A DNA stretch of 64,000 nucleotides from Phycomyces blakesleeanus NRRL 1555(-) (Eukaryota > Mucoromycota > Mucoromycetes > Mucorales > Phycomycetaceae): assembly GCF_001638985.1 (NCBI RefSeq), contig NW_017265142.1, positions 496,001 through 560,000 on the forward strand, in the 5' to 3' direction. Both the position numbers and the translations under genes were made by a program. This document shows, one piece after another, positions 60,171-64,000 of this stretch (position 1 is the first letter of the stretch; every line of letters begins with the position of its first letter). Below the pieces are notes generated by a model. The model was not told the origin of the DNA. It saw only the letters and a program-made list of their open reading frames with translations, and made no database searches.

Positions 60171-61027
60171 ATCACTGCTCTTATCTATGGCCACAAATCC
60201 TCAAAGCAACAAGATCAATAACATTAGTTGAGTCAAGCGTATATCTTTATATCCTTCTTCTTTCTTTTATTTATTTATTTGACGTGCTTAATATTATATA
60301 TTCGATCATTATCCACAACAACACTAGTTAAAGAACAATTCTCTCCAGCCTAAATAAATAAATAAATAAATAAATAAATATTATATGGGTATATGTGGCT
60401 ATGTGGCTATGTGATGGTTTACGTATACACTGTTTCGGTTTATGCACAATAATCGCGCAGATGCGAGTAGGTGTTTGTAGAGGAGATACGCTGACGTGTT
60501 AAGTGTGTAAAAGCCACTCGGATATGTCAGTCATTTGAGCTTGCAGAATATTGTGCATAATTGTAATGGCTGACTTGACTTGATTTGTTTGTTTGGATAT
60601 TAGGCTCTCATCCAGCGTCAATATTATGTATGTTGGATTAGCCACAAATAATAGTAGAGTAAAAAAAGGTAATGTGTACAAAAAATTATGGTGCTTTGTA
60701 ATCTCTTGCTCTAACTTCAAATAAATTATCTGGTCTATCCAAAGTAAATTAAATTAATTTTTAAATCATATTTATATTTATCTGTATAGACTAATATCCA
60801 TAGGTTTTATTACAAAGGCGTGTCTGTATGGGCTTGTATTTTTTCAAGCTATTTTCACCTCTCTCTTTCTCTCTTTCATCACTACCGCTACTACTACTGC
60901 TGCTGCTGCTGCATATACATATACATATAATGAATTGCTCTTAATAAGTTATATTATTACTATTATTATTTTGGGTTGCATTATATTGCATTTAAACTCT
61001 ATAGATATTACAGGTGACATGAATTTC

Positions 61028-61071
<44 letters not shown>

Positions 61072-63488
61072 TTGATCGTAATTTCCAAGGTTAGGGTAAA
61101 ACTTTGTGTAAATGCTACTGTAATTCTCGAAGCACAAATAAATAAATATAAATAAAAAGAAAGAGTTATAGAATTACAAATATCGAGCAAAATGTATATA
61201 CAAATTCTCATTTATGATTATGTCATAATTCTAAAAAAAAAAAAATTATTATTATTATTAAAGTGGTGTGATTTTAGAGTGTACATGTACAACAACCCCT
61301 TCAAACCAATATACATTTATATATAAACAATTTTCAAATAGATACACTTTATCTTATCTTACATAAAAAATAAAAATAAAAAATATTGATTTTTTATGTA
61401 TTTCTGTTGATATCTAGGCAAATCCAAGGTGCTATATTACAACTTATTTGAGGAATTGATAATACTTTATACATATATGTAATTTGACCGATTAACTGAT
61501 TGATTGATTATATGCTTTTTCTTTTTTTTCTATTAATATTTCATATGAATTGCACGTGGTAATTTGTACAAGTTCGTTTGCTTACTTGTACTCTAGTTAT
61601 CTGATGCAAGCATTTGTCTGCAGAATACATCTATACATCTATACAGCTAATAGACAAGAACAAGAACAAAGAAAGAGAGAAAGAAAAGGAAGTGGGCTGT
61701 AAAGCCAATGTATTAAACGAGTACCACATTTAGAATATTCCAAAAAAAAAATATTGTCCTTTTTTTTTTTTTTTTACTTTATTTTCTGACCAACAATCTT
61801 AAGGGAACGAGGTTTTCTAGTGGGGTACGACATTTCTATCTAACCGGAATAATTAATTCTGACCACTTGTCCAGATCGGTCTCTTTCTCTAACCCTTCAG
61901 GGCAAACTTGCCAATAAAGAGATAATAATTAACCGCATATGCAATATACCAATAGCCAGTTATACAGCATACATTCACCTACTTTTATCCTGACTGGTAT
62001 TAGCTATTATAATAAGAATGGATCCTTAGGGACCAGATAGAGTGAATCTATGCTGGCAAAAAAATACGATATGAGATTCAAGCTTTTTAAAACAGTGTTT
62101 TTAAACGCGCACTCATCTCCTTTTTTTTCGCTTATTCATGACAAGGGCTATTACAGGTAAGCTTTAGGACATTTCCGAGGTACTTTTGTTGTTATTCACC
62201 TGTTAGGTTTAAAAGCCCAACATTATCCTAAACTGTATAATGCGTGTGTTTTTGTTTTGGCTTTTCTGACAACATTGGAGACTCGATTTCCCAAGTACTC
62301 TGTATGAGTAGCAATAGTTTCAACAATGTAGTCCATAAACCAAGGATTACCCTTATCATCAATAGCATTCCTATGCTCATTTCCATATGGAAATCTTTTA
62401 CTCATGTTGGAATTGTAAAGCATTGAAAAAAGAAAAAGAAAAAGAAATACTCGATCTCTATTTATATTTATATTTTCTTTTGAGTGCCATGAAGCACGAT
62501 CTGATTTCTGACATTTTTCTTTTTTCTAAATATATGAAATTGATTTTGATTGGCTGTGATATTAGTTGGTAGAAGCACTGTAAGAAAAGATAAGTACAAA
62601 ATATTAAACCACATAAGCTTTTCTCTATTTTCTGTTGTTGTTTTTTTTGTGGGAACAATAAGCTATGGTTTATCATGGTCGATCTCATGGCTATCATGCC
62701 AAATCTAACAAGATTTGATGAGAATTATATGTAATTGCATGTAATTCTGTGTAACTCTATGTAACTATGTAATTTTGGTTTGTGGTTAGGATTCAGAGTA
62801 ATTCTTTAATAGTTCTTTTTATTACTGGGAACCAACAAGTATAAATCTTACCAGTTTATCCAGCAAGTTTGATTTTTTTTGTTGAATGTTTTGGATTTCA
62901 TTATTAAATTATTTGTGCACATTTCTTTCGATTATTTATTTATCTATATATATATTATGCTATAAAGTAAGGTATTGCATTGTACTATATTGTACTGTAT
63001 ATATGAGTTTGGTTTAATCAGTGGTACAGTATTTCTATATGATACTCAAGATAATATATATATATATATATAGTAACCATAGTAACACACACCAAACAAA
63101 AGATATATCCCCCCTTTTTTTTCTTTTTTGTTGGTGATTAAGATGGATAAGCAACAAAGACGACACAAAACACACCCTTACTTTTTCTCTCTTCTCTCTC
63201 ACGCACCTTTTATTATATTTTATTATATATATATATATATGGTTTTCATAGTCTTTTTCTGGTTTAATAGAATGGTTCTGGTCATGACGTCTATCCAAAC
63301 AGCATTTCCTTTTTTTTTTAAAAAAAAAATACAAGAACAAAAACTCACACATTTGTTTTGTTTTATTTTATTTTATTTGATTTGATTTTTGTGCTTTTGC
63401 TTCTTTCTCTTCTTTCTCTTCTGTCCATCTGTCTCTATTCCTTACCCGATCTTAAATTCTACATCCCCAGGACAAAGCTGACATAATC
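59818..63488. other. Long spacer (3.7 kb) upstream of glycogen synthase
   Basis: AT-rich, with several microsatellites: ATT runs near 60136-60170, AAAT near 60353-60378, TA near 61033-61064, TGTAAT-like near 62725-62776. A minus-strand frame at 62223-62423 and a neighbouring repeat match to the 48.7-49.9 kb inverted arms are described separately. No other gene seen. Confidence 0.55.
62223..62423 (-). CDS. Short unknown frame next to a dispersed repeat end
   Basis: 66 residues on minus, with a possible internal start MSKRFPYGNEHRNAIDDKGNPW. The sequence is not low-complexity and reads like real protein (DYIVETIATHTEYLGNRVSNVV). It lies about 100 bp from 62522-62562, a copy of the end motif seen at 48.7-49.9 kb. 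I do not recognise it. It could be a fragment of a transposon protein. Confidence 0.3.
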   Translation of the reverse strand: MLYNSNMSKRFPYGNEHRNAIDDKGNPWFMDYIVETIATHTEYLGNRVSNVVRKAKTKTHALYSLG

Positions 63489-64000
63489 ATGCCTGAAAGA
63501 GATGTCTATAACCCTTTGTTGTTTGAAATTGCATGGGAAGTTGCCAACAAAGGTACAGAGAGATCTTAACAATTGGGTATCTAGATATCAATCTGTGTGT
63601 TTCAAACAAACAAACAGAAAACAATTAACCATACCTACCTACCTATGTATGTATGTATGTATGTTGGTATGCATTCTTTTAGTCGGTGGTATCTATACCG
63701 TAATCAAGACAAAGGTTCCGGTTACTGTCCATGAGTTTGGAGACAGATACTGCTTAATAGGCCCTCTGTCTTACAAGACTGCCCCAATGGAAGTCGAGGC
63801 TCTCGAGCCACCAAACGGGAAGATACGGGAGACTCTGGAAGCCATGGCTGCTCACAATGTCAAATACCTTTTCGGGCGTTGGCTTGTGGAGGGATCTCCT
63901 TATGTGCTCTTATTTGACACCGGTAGTGTCCAGCACAAGATGGACGAGTGGAAGGGTGATCTCTGGAGATCGGCAGGTATTCCGAGTCCCCCTAATGACA
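63489..64000 (+). CDS. GSY1: Glycogen synthase, 5' part (continues beyond the window)
   Basis: Exon 1 is 63489-63552, and exon 2 starts at 63683 and is open to the window edge. The sequence follows fungal/animal glycogen synthase (GT3): [97 protein letters not shown]. It transfers glucose from UDP-glucose to the non-reducing ends of glycogen in the cytosol. The UDP-glucose contact region around VGGIY is present. The family's C-terminal regulatory phosphorylation sites lie outside the window. Exon 1 (21 codons plus one base) is typical. Confidence 0.95.

Overview
The window looks like nuclear DNA of an early-diverging filamentous fungus, most likely Mucoromycota (Mucorales-like). The reasons are dense short GT-AG introns, AT-rich spacers full of microsatellites, and a gene set that mixes classical fungal genes (CHS5, SKN7-type regulator, PRP4 kinase, NAB2) with genes better known from animals (SNAPC1, PPP1R37, a PX-domain SGK3-like kinase). 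The phylum is an inference; no rRNA, tRNA or organelle marker is present. There are 100 Ns at 55911-56010, so this is a draft scaffold.

Layout. 1-3.0 kb: CHS5 exomer subunit and an unknown two-exon gene. 3.0-7.1 kb: gene-poor, with a PIF/Harbinger-like miniature element. 7.1-10.8 kb: SRF-type MADS-box factor and SKN7/PRR1-type response regulator, both on minus. 11.2-14.5 kb: RING protein with a huge Asp/Glu and Lys tail, then a convergent short-chain dehydrogenase. 15.3-18.2 kb: decayed transposase, Myb/SANT-like gene with a frameshift, and a degenerate unknown gene. 19.6-28.8 kb: PRP4 kinase, a small unknown gene, a PPP1R37-type leucine-rich PP1 regulator, and a CsbD-like stress protein. 30.6-36.8 kb: F-box protein and C2H2 zinc-finger protein. 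37.7-42.1 kb: unknown coding region with an in-frame stop and a damaged LINE retrotransposon. 42.2-48.7 kb: PAM16, SNAPC1, subtilisin-like protease and an XRCC2-like RecA-fold protein. 48.7-49.9 kb: an inverted-repeat-bounded segment carrying an unknown gene. 50.3-54.0 kb: PX-AGC kinase and ERCC1. 55.6-56.3 kb: mariner-like miniature elements interrupted by the gap. 56.7-64 kb: NAB2/ZC3H14-like RNA-binding protein, a small secreted KRE9/KNH-like protein, a long spacer, and the 5' end of glycogen synthase.

There is no operon-like or cluster logic. Most genes are housekeeping (splicing, snRNA transcription, mRNA export, excision repair, mitochondrial import, glycogen, cell-wall trafficking). 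The accessory content is transposons of at least four kinds and their relics. No CRISPR array, prophage or virus was seen. The most unusual material is the set of terminal-inverted-repeat elements (4.43-4.65, 48.72-49.86 and 55.58-56.26 kb) and several genes with single-base or single-codon lesions that need read-level checking. Exon coordinates below were derived by eye from reading frame, GT-AG (or GC-AG) sites and protein-family continuity.
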